Assembly: GCF_004297185.1 (NCBI RefSeq)
Contig: NZ_PGCL01000001.1
Coordinates: 1-64,000, forward strand
From: Methanofollis fontis
GTDB lineage: Archaea; Halobacteriota; Methanomicrobia; Methanomicrobiales; Methanofollaceae
DNA length: 64,000 nt
Direction of reading: 5' to 3'
Part shown: positions 44,496 through 53,196 of the stretch, in pieces
How positions within the stretch are numbered: position 1 is the stretch's first letter
Layout of the letters: the number at the start of each line of letters is the position of its first letter
Translations under genes and position numbers: made by a program
The notes under the pieces: model-generated
The model's input: only the letters and a program-made list of their open reading frames with translations
Told to the model about the DNA's origin: nothing
Database searches by the model: none

Positions 44496-45071
44496 ATGGC
44501 AAAAGGATATAACGACCCTGCAATGGAAGAGAAGTTCCAGGACAGGTACTTCCATTCTGAAGACAGCAACCCCGAATTTACCAAGAAGGTCGAGGAGATC
44601 TCCCGCACCATTGCACACATGTGCTACCAGTGCGGTACCTGCACAGGTTCCTGCCCCTCGGCACCCCGTTCGAGCTACCGTATCCGGCGGTTCGTCCGCC
44701 GTGCCGTGATGGGTCTTGAGAACGAATCACTCACCGACCCGGACCTCTGGCTCTGCACCACCTGCTACAGCTGCACCGACCGCTGTCCGCGTGACATCGC
44801 CCCGACCGACATCATCATGGCGATGCGCAACCTGGCCTTCCAGAGGGACATCATCCCGAGGAACTTCCTCAAGACGATCCAGCTCATCTACACCACCGGT
44901 CACGGTGTGCCCAACAACGACGTGAACCGGGCAGCTCGTGTGAAGCTCGGTCTTGAGGCCGAACCGGAGACGACCCACAAGTATCCCGAATACCTGCCGG
45001 GCATCCAGAAGATCATGGACCACTACAAGATGAAAGAGAATGCAGACAGAATCCTCTCGGAGGGTGAGTGA
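44496..45071 (+). CDS. hdrC: CoB--CoM heterodisulfide reductase subunit C
   Basis: 191 residues, soluble. Two [4Fe-4S] motifs, CYQCGTCTGSCP (from C43) and CTTCYSCTDRCP, move electrons from HdrA to HdrB. RSSYRIRRFVRRAVMG between them and the helical C-terminus are typical of HdrC. ATG 44496 has GAGGTG at 4 bases; the in-frame GTG at 44484 is a read-back into fwdF. It overlaps hdrB's possible GTG start by 4 bases. Confidence 0.97.
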   Translation: MAKGYNDPAMEEKFQDRYFHSEDSNPEFTKKVEEISRTIAHMCYQCGTCTGSCPSAPRSSYRIRRFVRRAVMGLENESLTDPDLWLCTTCYSCTDRCPRDIAPTDIIMAMRNLAFQRDIIPRNFLKTIQLIYTTGHGVPNNDVNRAARVKLGLEAEPETTHKYPEYLPGIQKIMDHYKMKENADRILSEGE

Positions 45072-45073
45072 GA

Positions 45074-45976
45074 ATGCACAACGGCATGCACGAGTATGCA
45101 TTCTTCCTGGGATGCATCGCACCGAACCGCTACCCGGGCTGTGAGGCCGCCGCCATCAAGACGAGCAGGGCACTCGGCATCGAACTCCTTCCCCTGAAGG
45201 GTGCGAGCTGCTGCCCGGCACCGGGCGCATTTGGCGCCGCCGACCTCTATGTCTGGTATGCGATGGCCGCACGCAACATCGTCCTCGCCGAGGAGATGGG
45301 CAAGGACATCACCCTGATCTGCAACGGCTGCTACAAGTCGATCTACGAGGTCAACGAGCGCCTGAAGGAGCACGACGACCTTCGCGACGGCGTCAACGAG
45401 GTTCTCGCCGAGATCGACATGGAGTTCAAGGGGAGCATCGATGTCTACCACCTGGCCGAACTCTACTACGACCCCAAGATCTGTGGTGTCGAGAAGATCC
45501 GCGAGTCGGTTGTCCGTCCGCTCGAAGGCACGAAGATCGCCGTCCACTATGGATGCCACCTTCTCAAGCCGATCAAGGAGCGCCGGTTCACCGATGCGGA
45601 GAACCCGATGTGGATCGAGGAGCTCGTCGAGGCGCTCGGCGCCGAGACCGTCCAGTACCGCAACAAGATGCAGTGCTGCGGCGCAGGCGGCGGTGTCCGC
45701 GGCTTTGATATCGCCCACTCGCTGGACATCACCAACGAGAAGCTGATTAACGTCACCGAAGCAGGCGCGGACGCCATCACCGAAGTCTGTCCGTTCTGCC
45801 AGCTCCAGTACGACCGCGGTCAGATCGAGATCAAGGATAAGTTCGGTATCGAATGGGGCATTCCGGTGCTTCACTACAACGAACTGCTGGGCCTTGCCCA
45901 GGGGATGAGCCCCCAGGAGCTTGCGCTTGACCTCCACGGCATCGACTGCAAGCCGTTCCTGGACAAGATCCTGTAA
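45074..45976 (+). CDS. hdrB: CoB--CoM heterodisulfide reductase subunit B
   Basis: 300 residues. Two CCG-type Cys-rich domains: GASCCPAPGAFG with CNGCYKS, and MQCCGAGGGVRG with CPFCQLQYD. They hold the two non-cubane [4Fe-4S] clusters that cleave the CoM-S-S-CoB disulfide. MHNGMHEYAFFLGCIAPNRYPG is a classic HdrB start. ATG 45074 after GGAGGGTGAG is preferred over GTG 45068. Followed by hdrA after 13 bases. Confidence 0.97.
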   Translation: MHNGMHEYAFFLGCIAPNRYPGCEAAAIKTSRALGIELLPLKGASCCPAPGAFGAADLYVWYAMAARNIVLAEEMGKDITLICNGCYKSIYEVNERLKEHDDLRDGVNEVLAEIDMEFKGSIDVYHLAELYYDPKICGVEKIRESVVRPLEGTKIAVHYGCHLLKPIKERRFTDAENPMWIEELVEALGAETVQYRNKMQCCGAGGGVRGFDIAHSLDITNEKLINVTEAGADAITEVCPFCQLQYDRGQIEIKDKFGIEWGIPVLHYNELLGLAQGMSPQELALDLHGIDCKPFLDKIL

Positions 45977-45989
45977 GGGAGGAATATCA

Positions 45990-48005
45990 ATGGCAGAAGA
46001 GAAGAAACAACCCAGAATTGGTGTGTTTGTGTGCCACTGCGGTACCAACATCGCAGGCTCTGTTGACATCGAGGCGGTGAAGGACTACGCGATGAGCCTC
46101 CCGAACGTCATCGTCGCAGACGACTACCAGTATATGTGTTCAACGCCGGGTCAGAGCAAGATCATCGATGCGATCCATGAGGCCGACCTCACCGGTGTCG
46201 TCGTTGCAGCATGCACGCCCCGTCTCCACGAGCCGACCTTCCGGACGGCCACAAAAGAGGGCGGACTCAATCCGTTCCGCTTTGAGATGGCGAACATCCG
46301 TGACCAGAACTCGTGGGTGCACATGCATGACCGCGAGGGCGCCACCGAGAAGGCGAAGGACCAGGTCCGCATCGCCGTCGCGAAGGCGTCCCTGCTCGAG
46401 GACCTTTACCCGAAGAGCGTGCCCGTCGAGCATGCAGCCATGGTCGTCGGCGCCGGTGTCGGCGGTATCCAGGCCGCACTCGACCTGGCAAACGCCGGGA
46501 TCAAGACCTACCTGATCGAGAAGTCGCCGACCGTCGGCGGACGCATGTCCCAGCTCGACAAGACCTTCCCGACGCTCGACTGTTCGCAGTGTATCCTCAC
46601 CCCGAAGATGGTGGACGTCGGACGTCACCCGAACATCGAGCTCTACACTTACACCGAGGTCGAGGAGGTCAACGGCTACATCGGCAACTTCGACATCACC
46701 CTCCGCAAGAAGGCCCGCGGCGTCATGAGCCCGACCGAAGCGGCGGCAAAGGGAATCGAGGGCGGCGGCTGCAACGGTTGTGGCGACTGTGACGCCGTCT
46801 GTCCGGTCATCAAGCCGAACCCGTTCGAGTTCGGCATGAAGCCCAGAAAGGCGATCTACATCTACCACCCGCAGGTCGTCCCCCTGGTCTACACCATCGA
46901 CTTCGACTCCTGTGTGAAGTGCGGGCTGTGTGTCGAGGCATGCGGCGAGAAGAAGGCCATCGACCTGGAAATGGAGGACTCCTTCGAGACCGTCAAGGTC
47001 GGCACCGTTGTCCTGGCCACCGGCTACGACATCTTCCCGATCGAGAAGAAGCGCGAATGGGGCTACAAGCAGTTCGACAACGTCATCACCTCGCTTGAGT
47101 TCGAGCGCCTGATCTGTGCGTCCGGTCCGACCGGCGGTCACCTGATCCGTCCGTCCGACGGCGTGACCCCGAAGAAGGTCGCATTCGTCCTCTGTGCGGG
47201 CTCCCGTGACAACACCGGCGTCGGCAAGCCCTACTGCAGCCGCTTCTGCTGCATGTACTCGCTCAAGCACGCCCACCAGATCATGGAGAAGATCCCTGGA
47301 TGCACGCCCTACATCTTCTACATGGACATCCGGTCCTTCGGCAAGATGTACGAGGAGTTCTACTACCGCATCCAGGACGAGGGTGCGAAGTTCATCCGCG
47401 GCCGTGTAGCAAACGTCCTCGAAGATGCAAAGACCAAGAACCTTCACGTCTATGCCGAGGACACCCTGCTTGCACGCCCCATTGACCTCGAGGTCGACAT
47501 GGTCGTTCTCGCCGCCGCCATCCAGCCCAACGATGATGAGGCCACCGTCAGGAAACTCTTCGGTGTCTCCAAGTCGATGGACGGCTGGATGCTTGAGGCT
47601 CACCCGAAGCTGAACCCCTGCGGCACCACGACCGCCGGTATCTTCCTGGCCGGCGTCTGCCAGGGCCCCAAGGACATCCCCGACACGGTCGCCCAGGCCG
47701 AGGGTGCAGCATCTGCGGCATCCATCCCGATCCACATGGGCAAGGTGGAGCTCGAGCCCTACTTCGCACAGTGCATCGAGGAGAAGTGTGCGGGATGCGG
47801 AATGTGCATCAGCCAGTGCCCCTACTCCGCTCTCGACCTCGTCGAGAAGGACGGGCGCAAGGTCATGCAGGTCACCGAGGCGAAGTGCAAGGGCTGCGGC
47901 ACCTGCGGCGGTTTCTGCCCCGGCGGTGCGATTTACATGCAGCACTTCACGACCCCACAGATTGTAGCGCAGATTGACGCATTCCTCCTCGGAGGTGAGG
48001 AGTAA
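45990..48005 (+). CDS. hdrA: CoB--CoM heterodisulfide reductase subunit A
   Basis: 671 residues. The N-terminal domain has VFVCHCGTNIAGSVD, the FAD Rossmann core has VVGAGVGGIQAALDLANAG, followed by EKSPTVGGRMSQLDKTFPTLDC. Inserted [4Fe-4S] motifs are CNGCGDCDAVCP and CVKCGLCVEAC. The C-terminal ferredoxin domain has CAGCGMCISQCP and CKGCGTCGGFCP. Its FAD bifurcates electrons between heterodisulfide (via HdrC/B) and ferredoxin. All Cys are normal; no selenocysteine position was seen. ATG 45990 follows GGGAGGAATATCA. Confidence 0.98.
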   Translation: MAEEKKQPRIGVFVCHCGTNIAGSVDIEAVKDYAMSLPNVIVADDYQYMCSTPGQSKIIDAIHEADLTGVVVAACTPRLHEPTFRTATKEGGLNPFRFEMANIRDQNSWVHMHDREGATEKAKDQVRIAVAKASLLEDLYPKSVPVEHAAMVVGAGVGGIQAALDLANAGIKTYLIEKSPTVGGRMSQLDKTFPTLDCSQCILTPKMVDVGRHPNIELYTYTEVEEVNGYIGNFDITLRKKARGVMSPTEAAAKGIEGGGCNGCGDCDAVCPVIKPNPFEFGMKPRKAIYIYHPQVVPLVYTIDFDSCVKCGLCVEACGEKKAIDLEMEDSFETVKVGTVVLATGYDIFPIEKKREWGYKQFDNVITSLEFERLICASGPTGGHLIRPSDGVTPKKVAFVLCAGSRDNTGVGKPYCSRFCCMYSLKHAHQIMEKIPGCTPYIFYMDIRSFGKMYEEFYYRIQDEGAKFIRGRVANVLEDAKTKNLHVYAEDTLLARPIDLEVDMVVLAAAIQPNDDEATVRKLFGVSKSMDGWMLEAHPKLNPCGTTTAGIFLAGVCQGPKDIPDTVAQAEGAASAASIPIHMGKVELEPYFAQCIEEKCAGCGMCISQCPYSALDLVEKDGRKVMQVTEAKCKGCGTCGGFCPGGAIYMQHFTTPQIVAQIDAFLLGGEE

Positions 48006-48431
48006 ATGGCAGAACAGGAATGGCAACCGAAGATCATCGCCATCATCTGCAACTGGTGTTCGTACGCCGGTGCAGACCTTGCGGGTTCAGCCCGTACCCA
48101 GTACCCGCCCGACGTCCGTGCCATCCGTGTGATGTGCACCGGCCGTGTTGACCCGCTCTTCGTCATGAAGGCATTTGCCGACGGAGCAGACGGCGTGCTC
48201 ATCTCGGGCTGCCACTTCGGCGACTGCCACTACCTTGCAGGGAACTTCAAGTGCGCCAAGAGGATGTTCCTCATGAAGAGTGTCCTCAAGGACCTCGGCA
48301 TCGAGGACACCCGTCTGCGCATGACGTTTGTTTCCGCATCCGAGGGTGCAAAGTGGGCAAAGGTCATGGAGGACGTTGTCGACACCATCAAAGAACTTGG
48401 TCCGAGCCCCCTCAACGAGCTGAAGGCGTAA
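48006..48431 (+). CDS. mvhD: MvhD-type [2Fe-2S] electron-transfer subunit
   Basis: 141 residues. Four or more conserved Cys in ICNWCSYAGADLAG, VMCTGRVDP and SGCHFGDCHYLAGN bind the [2Fe-2S] cluster that brings electrons to HdrA. In class I methanogens it links Mvh hydrogenase to Hdr. Here no mvhA or mvhG is next to it, so the donor is probably a formate dehydrogenase or F420-linked module encoded elsewhere. It begins directly after the hdrA stop and is followed by fwdD. Confidence 0.95.
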   Translation: MAEQEWQPKIIAIICNWCSYAGADLAGSARTQYPPDVRAIRVMCTGRVDPLFVMKAFADGADGVLISGCHFGDCHYLAGNFKCAKRMFLMKSVLKDLGIEDTRLRMTFVSASEGAKWAKVMEDVVDTIKELGPSPLNELKA

Positions 48432-48449
48432 GCGACGGAGGATGTTACG

Positions 48450-48851
48450 GTGCCAGTAATTGAATTGAATCTGATATCAGGCCGGACGATCCAGCAGGGC
48501 GTCTCAATGGAGGGCGGGAAAGAAAAACCCGCCTACACCAAGGCCTGCGGCATCATCGAGATGGATGATGCCGACTTCAAGCGCCTGGGCGCCTGGAGAA
48601 ACACCAACGTCCGTGTCACCAGCGAGTACGGCAGCGTCGTCGTCAAGGCAGTGCAGGCGACCCAGGGGCCCCACCCGGGACTCGCGTTTATCCCGATGGG
48701 ACCGTGGGCAAACCAGGTCATCAGCCCGAACACCTACTCCACGGGCATGCCGACCTTCAAGGGCGTGCCGGTGACGGTCGAGGTCGCCAATGATCAACCA
48801 GTGTTCGACGCTCTCGAACTCGTTCGCAAAGCCTGCAGGGGTGAGATCTGA
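48450..48851 (+). CDS. fwdD: Formylmethanofuran dehydrogenase subunit D
   Basis: 133 residues. It is a molybdopterin-dinucleotide-binding double-psi beta-barrel with ELNLISGRTIQQGVSMEGGK at the start and LAFIPMGPWANQVISPNTY as the pterin loop. Together with FwdB it forms the catalytic W/Mo unit that interconverts CO2 and formate. The start is a GTG at 48450 with GGAGGATG upstream. It overlaps the fwdB start by one base. Confidence 0.95.
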   Translation: MPVIELNLISGRTIQQGVSMEGGKEKPAYTKACGIIEMDDADFKRLGAWRNTNVRVTSEYGSVVVKAVQATQGPHPGLAFIPMGPWANQVISPNTYSTGMPTFKGVPVTVEVANDQPVFDALELVRKACRGEI

Positions 48852-50167
48852 TGTCGAAAATTATCACCGATGTGGTCTGTCCGTTCTGCGGTACCCTCTG
48901 TGACGACCTTGAGGTCAAGGTCTCTGACGACGGCTCAAAGATCGAGGAGGTCTACAACGCCTGCGTCATCGGCACGGAGAAGTTCCTGCATTCACAGGCC
49001 ACGGACCGCCTGACGGTCCCGATGAAGAAGGACGATGCCGGTGAGTGGCATGAGACGAGCATGAACGACGCCGTGGAGTACACGGCCCAGATGCTCGCCA
49101 ACGCCAAGAAGCCACTCATGTACGGCTGGTCCTCAACCTCCTGTGAGGCGCAGAGCATCGGTCACGAGATCGCAGAGCTCTGCGGCGCAGTCGTCGACAA
49201 CACCGCCACCGTCTGCCACGGCACCACCCTTATCGCCGTGCAGGATGTCGGTGTGCCGAGCTGCACCCTCGGTGAGGTGAAGAACCGCGCCGACCGGATC
49301 ATCTTCTGGGGCTGCAACCCGGCCCACGCCCACCCGCGGCACATGAGCCGCTACTCGATCTTCCCGAGGGGATTCTTCACCGGGAAGGGTCACAAGGCAC
49401 GGAAGATGATCGTCGTCGACCCGCGGAAGACCGATACCGCAGGGATGGCCGACATCCACATGCAGATCGAGCAGGGAAGGGACTACGAACTCCTGAGCGC
49501 CCTGCGTGTGGCAGTCCGCGGCGCCCCGCTGCCCGAGACGGTGGCAGGCATCCCGAGAGAGATCATCCAGGATGCAGCCGATACCCTGAAGAGCGGCCGT
49601 TTTGTGGTGATTTTCTTCGGCATGGGTGTGACCCAGTCGCTCTCGAAGAACCACAACATCGACATGGCCATCATGCTCACCAAGGACCTCAATGAGCACA
49701 CCAAGGCAGCCATCATGCCGATGCGCGGGCACTACAATGTCACGGGATCCGGCGAGGTCATGGGGTGGCAGTTCGGCTACCCGTTCTCGATCGATCTCTC
49801 CCGCGGCTTTGCCCGCTACAACCCCGGCGACTCGAGTTCGAATGACCTCCTGCGCCGCGGCGAGGTGGATGCAGTGTTTGTCCTCGGATCAGATCCGGGT
49901 GCGCACTTCCCGTTCTCCTCGGTGAAGAAGATCTGGGACCTCCCGTCGGTCTGCGTCGAACCGCATTACACGCCGACAACGGCGGTCAGCAAACTCCATG
50001 TCCCGGTCGCCTTTGTCGGCGTCGAGGTCGGAGGATGCGCCTATCGCATGGATGCCGTCCCGATCCACTGTCGGAAGGTCGCCGAACCGCCCGAGGGTGT
50101 GCTCACCGACGAGGAGTTCCTCAAGCTCGTGCTCGCACGTGTCAAGGAGATCAAGGGGGTAGCATAA
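48851..50167 (+). CDS. fwdB: Formylmethanofuran dehydrogenase subunit B
   Basis: 438 residues. The N-terminal [4Fe-4S] cluster is bound by Cys10, 13, 17 and 38 (VCPFCGTLC). The active-site metal ligand is Cys122 (TATVCHGTT), a cysteine, not selenocysteine. WGCNPAHAHPRHMSRYS and VVDPRKTDT belong to the pterin site. It reduces CO2 to formate at a tungsto- or molybdopterin; the metal cannot be told from sequence. It lies between fwdD (1-base overlap) and fwdA. Confidence 0.97.
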   Translation: MSKIITDVVCPFCGTLCDDLEVKVSDDGSKIEEVYNACVIGTEKFLHSQATDRLTVPMKKDDAGEWHETSMNDAVEYTAQMLANAKKPLMYGWSSTSCEAQSIGHEIAELCGAVVDNTATVCHGTTLIAVQDVGVPSCTLGEVKNRADRIIFWGCNPAHAHPRHMSRYSIFPRGFFTGKGHKARKMIVVDPRKTDTAGMADIHMQIEQGRDYELLSALRVAVRGAPLPETVAGIPREIIQDAADTLKSGRFVVIFFGMGVTQSLSKNHNIDMAIMLTKDLNEHTKAAIMPMRGHYNVTGSGEVMGWQFGYPFSIDLSRGFARYNPGDSSSNDLLRRGEVDAVFVLGSDPGAHFPFSSVKKIWDLPSVCVEPHYTPTTAVSKLHVPVAFVGVEVGGCAYRMDAVPIHCRKVAEPPEGVLTDEEFLKLVLARVKEIKGVA

Positions 50168-50168
50168 C

Positions 50169-51878
50169 ATGGCAGAATACCTCATCAAAAACGGATTCGT
50201 CTTTGACCCGGTCCTCGGGATCAACGGCGATAAGACCGACATCGCCATCAAGGACGGCAAGATCGTCGAGTCGACCGCGCTCTCGAGCGCTACGGTCATC
50301 GACGCAGCCGGCAAGACCGTGATGGCAGGCGGTGTTGACGTTCACGCCCATGTGGCGGGTCCGAAAGTCAACGCCGGCCGCAATTTCCGTCCAGAGGACA
50401 AGCTCTTCACCTATGAGTCAGGGAAGGGCGTCAGGAGGATGGCGGGCGGGTTCTCTGTCCCGACCACCTTCAAGACGGGCTACTCGTACGCCCGCATGGG
50501 ATACACGACCGTGATGGAAGCGGCAATGCCGCCCCTCTACGCCCGTCACACCCATGAGGAGATGCGGGACACCCCGATCATCGACGAGGGTGCATACCCG
50601 GTCTTCGGGAACAACTGGTTTGTTCTCGAGTACCTCAAGAACAACGAGGTCGAGAACACCGCGGCCTACATCTCCTGGCTCCTGCGGACCACGAAGGGCT
50701 ATGCCGTCAAGATCGTCAACCCCGGCGGCACCGAGGCATGGGGATGGGGTCTGAACTGTAACTCGGTCCACGACCCGGTCCCGTACTTCGACATCACGCC
50801 GGCCCAGATCATGAAGGGTCTGATGGAGGCAAACGAGTACCTCAAGCTCCCGCACTCCATCCACATCCACACCAATAACCTGGGCAACCCCGGCAACTAC
50901 GAGACCACGCTGGACACCTTCAAGCTCTTCGAGGGAGAGAAGCCGAAGGACGAGTTCGGCCGCCAGCAGGTGATGCACCACACCCATGTCCAGTTCCACT
51001 CCTATGGTGGCGACAACTGGGGCAACATGGAGTCGAAGGCCGACACGATCATGGACTATGTCAACGCCCATGACAACCTGACCATCGACATCGGGCAGGT
51101 CACCCTGGACGAGACCACGACGATGACCGCGGACGGTCCGTTCGAGCACCACCTCACCGAACTGAACCACCTGAAGTGGACGAACCGTGATGTGGAACTT
51201 GAGACCTGTGCAGGGATCGTGCCCTACGTCTACTCGCCCAACATCAAGGTCTGCGGTATCCAGTGGGCTATCGGCCTTGAACTGGCGCTGCTTGCCAAGG
51301 ACCACATGCGTGTCCACCTGACCACCGACCACCCGAACGCCGGACCCTTCACCAGGTACCCGCGTGTCATGAAGTGGCTGATGAGCCAGAAGGCCCGTGA
51401 GGCCCAGCTCGACGCCATGAAGTGGGGCGACAAGGTCAGGGGCCAGAGCCTGATCTCAGGCATCGACCGTGAACTGAGCCTCTACGAGATCGCGATGATG
51501 ACCCGTGCGGGTACGGCCAAGTGTCTTGGTCTTGCTCACATGTACGGCAGCCTCAAGCCCGGTCTCGAGGGCGATGTGGCCGTCTACGACTACAACCCCG
51601 AGACCGCCGACGATCCCGAGCAGATCGAGCGTGCCTTCGGCAATGCCGCCTACCTCTTCAAGGCAGGCGAGATGGTTGTCAAGGACGGCGAGATTCTCAG
51701 CAACGGGCGGAAGCGCACCCTGTGGGTGGACGTCAAGGTCAAGGAGAACCCGCAGGTCATGCGTGATGTCACCGAGAAGTTCCTCAAGTACTACACGGTC
51801 ACGCAGGCGAACTACGAGGTTCACGAGGAAGGCTACATCAGGAATCCCTACCGCATCGAGGTGGATGCAACCCAGTAA
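50169..51878 (+). CDS. fwdA: Formylmethanofuran dehydrogenase subunit A
   Basis: 569 residues, an amidohydrolase-fold enzyme with a binuclear zinc site. GGVDVHAHVAGPK carries the first two His ligands, SIHIHTNNLG and MHHTHVQFHSYGG carry later ones, and HLTTDHPNAGPFTRYP carries the conserved Asp. It condenses formate, delivered through an internal tunnel from FwdB, with methanofuran. The C-terminal LAHMYGSLKPGLEGDVAVYD is the usual amidohydrolase return strand. One base separates it from the fwdB stop. Confidence 0.97.
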   Translation: MAEYLIKNGFVFDPVLGINGDKTDIAIKDGKIVESTALSSATVIDAAGKTVMAGGVDVHAHVAGPKVNAGRNFRPEDKLFTYESGKGVRRMAGGFSVPTTFKTGYSYARMGYTTVMEAAMPPLYARHTHEEMRDTPIIDEGAYPVFGNNWFVLEYLKNNEVENTAAYISWLLRTTKGYAVKIVNPGGTEAWGWGLNCNSVHDPVPYFDITPAQIMKGLMEANEYLKLPHSIHIHTNNLGNPGNYETTLDTFKLFEGEKPKDEFGRQQVMHHTHVQFHSYGGDNWGNMESKADTIMDYVNAHDNLTIDIGQVTLDETTTMTADGPFEHHLTELNHLKWTNRDVELETCAGIVPYVYSPNIKVCGIQWAIGLELALLAKDHMRVHLTTDHPNAGPFTRYPRVMKWLMSQKAREAQLDAMKWGDKVRGQSLISGIDRELSLYEIAMMTRAGTAKCLGLAHMYGSLKPGLEGDVAVYDYNPETADDPEQIERAFGNAAYLFKAGEMVVKDGEILSNGRKRTLWVDVKVKENPQVMRDVTEKFLKYYTVTQANYEVHEEGYIRNPYRIEVDATQ

Positions 51879-51889
51879 GGTGATGGCAA

Positions 51890-52690
51890 ATGGAGACAGT
51901 AACACTCACACCCAGGGCCCAGCCTGAACTCTACATCGACGCGGAGAACGTCACCCCTGATGCATTTGCCGGAAAGAGCGCTGCGGAGATCGAGGCGATC
52001 CATGTCCATGAGGGCAACCAGACCCAGATGCTCGGCGATTACTTCACCGTATCCGGTAAGGGCGGTGCGACTGCCGCAGAGACGCGGATCGTAATCAACG
52101 GCGACGTCGTCCGGGTCAAGTACCTCGGCATGCGGATGACGGCCGGCGAGATCGAGATCAAGGGCAGTGCAGACATGTATGTCGGCGCCTGGATGGAAGG
52201 CGGCAAGATCCATGTCACCGGCAGTGTCGATGCCTTCGCCGGCACCGGCATGAAGGGCGGCGACCTGATCATCGACGGCAATGCCGGCAACTACCTAGGC
52301 GCCGCCTACCGTGGCGACTGGCGCGGCATGCAGTCCGGCACCATCAGGGTGAAGGGCAATGCCGGTTCCGATATCGGGACCTTCATGAACGGCGGCACCA
52401 TCATCATCGAGGGCGATGTCGACGTCCATGTCGGCACCCACGCCGAGGGCGGCACCATCATCGTGAAGGGCAACGGCAAGTCCAAGATCGGCGGTCAGAT
52501 GGTGAAGGGGGACATCTATGTCTTCGGCACCATCGACGTCATGATGCCGGGCTATATCTACCGGAAGGACGTCGACCTCGAGGTCGACGGCACAAAGGCG
52601 ACCTTCGCCCACTATGAGGGCGACATGGGCGAACGCCACGGCAAACGCAAAGGCCAGGTCATTTACGGCAACATCTATCAGAAATACTGA
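51890..52690 (+). CDS. fwdC: Formylmethanofuran dehydrogenase subunit C
   Basis: 266 residues. A beta-helix of Gly-rich repeats (GGKIHVTGSVDAFAGTGMKG, GGTIIIEGDVDVHVGTHAEG) like the glutamate synthase alpha C-terminal domain. It holds FwdA and FwdB/D together. Last gene of the operon; a T tract follows eight bases after the stop codon. Confidence 0.97.
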   Translation: METVTLTPRAQPELYIDAENVTPDAFAGKSAAEIEAIHVHEGNQTQMLGDYFTVSGKGGATAAETRIVINGDVVRVKYLGMRMTAGEIEIKGSADMYVGAWMEGGKIHVTGSVDAFAGTGMKGGDLIIDGNAGNYLGAAYRGDWRGMQSGTIRVKGNAGSDIGTFMNGGTIIIEGDVDVHVGTHAEGGTIIVKGNGKSKIGGQMVKGDIYVFGTIDVMMPGYIYRKDVDLEVDGTKATFAHYEGDMGERHGKRKGQVIYGNIYQKY

Positions 52691-52694
52691 TATC

Positions 52695-52706
52695 CCCTTT
52701 TTTTTC
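52695..52706 (+). terminator. T-tract terminator after fwdC
   Basis: Eight consecutive T (52698-52705) just after the fwdC stop, preceded by CCCC. Archaeal RNA polymerase typically terminates at such tracts without a required hairpin. Confidence 0.6.
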
Positions 52707-52709
52707 TTC

Positions 52710-53196
52710 GGTCTCGTGCGTTACGCACCGTCCATTCCCATTCTCTGTGTCACACCCTTCACGAATACTGCCGGGCAGTGCAGGACCGACTGGGATCGAG
52801 ATTTAAAATTTTAGCAAAACATGGGCAGAAATCAAAATGAATACAACATTCTAAATATTTCAGGAAAATAACCAAGCGCAGCCATGTTTCACATAATATA
52901 CACACCACATTAATACTGAATAACACACAGTGGATCCATTGTCACACTTTATCCCTGCCAGCCCCGGCGTCCGAAACTACTATTTGAAGATTCTTTCTCT
53001 CCTCCCATATTCAATCAGATGTATATAGGCTCATTCTGCCCCGTCAAACACAACCCTTATATGGCGAGATGATGATTATGCAATTGTCCCCTGAGGGACG
53101 TGCAGTAGTACCAGCAGCGATTATCAGTGTCTCCTTTAGTGTTCATCGCACAGTTCCTGTAGTGTATAGTAAAAAAACGTAATCTGGAGGAATTAT
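52710..53196 (+). promoter_or_regulatory. mcr: mcr promoter and leader region
   Basis: About 490 bases without a gene, A/T-rich between 52800 and 52950. TATA candidates are tgtatatagg (53020-53029) and accCTTATATGG (53053-53063). The latter predicts a start near 53087, exactly where a small hairpin GTCCC-CTGA-GGGAC (53086-53099) lies, leaving a leader of about 110 bases. CTGGAGGA precedes the mcrB ATG at 53197. No small ORF of note was found. Confidence 0.5.

Noticed and set aside
46140-48026. Long open frame (628 codons) antisense to hdrA
   Set aside because: hdrA has complete, motif-rich coding sequence on the other strand; the antisense frame has no recognisable domain and arises from strong codon bias in a GC-rich, highly expressed gene.
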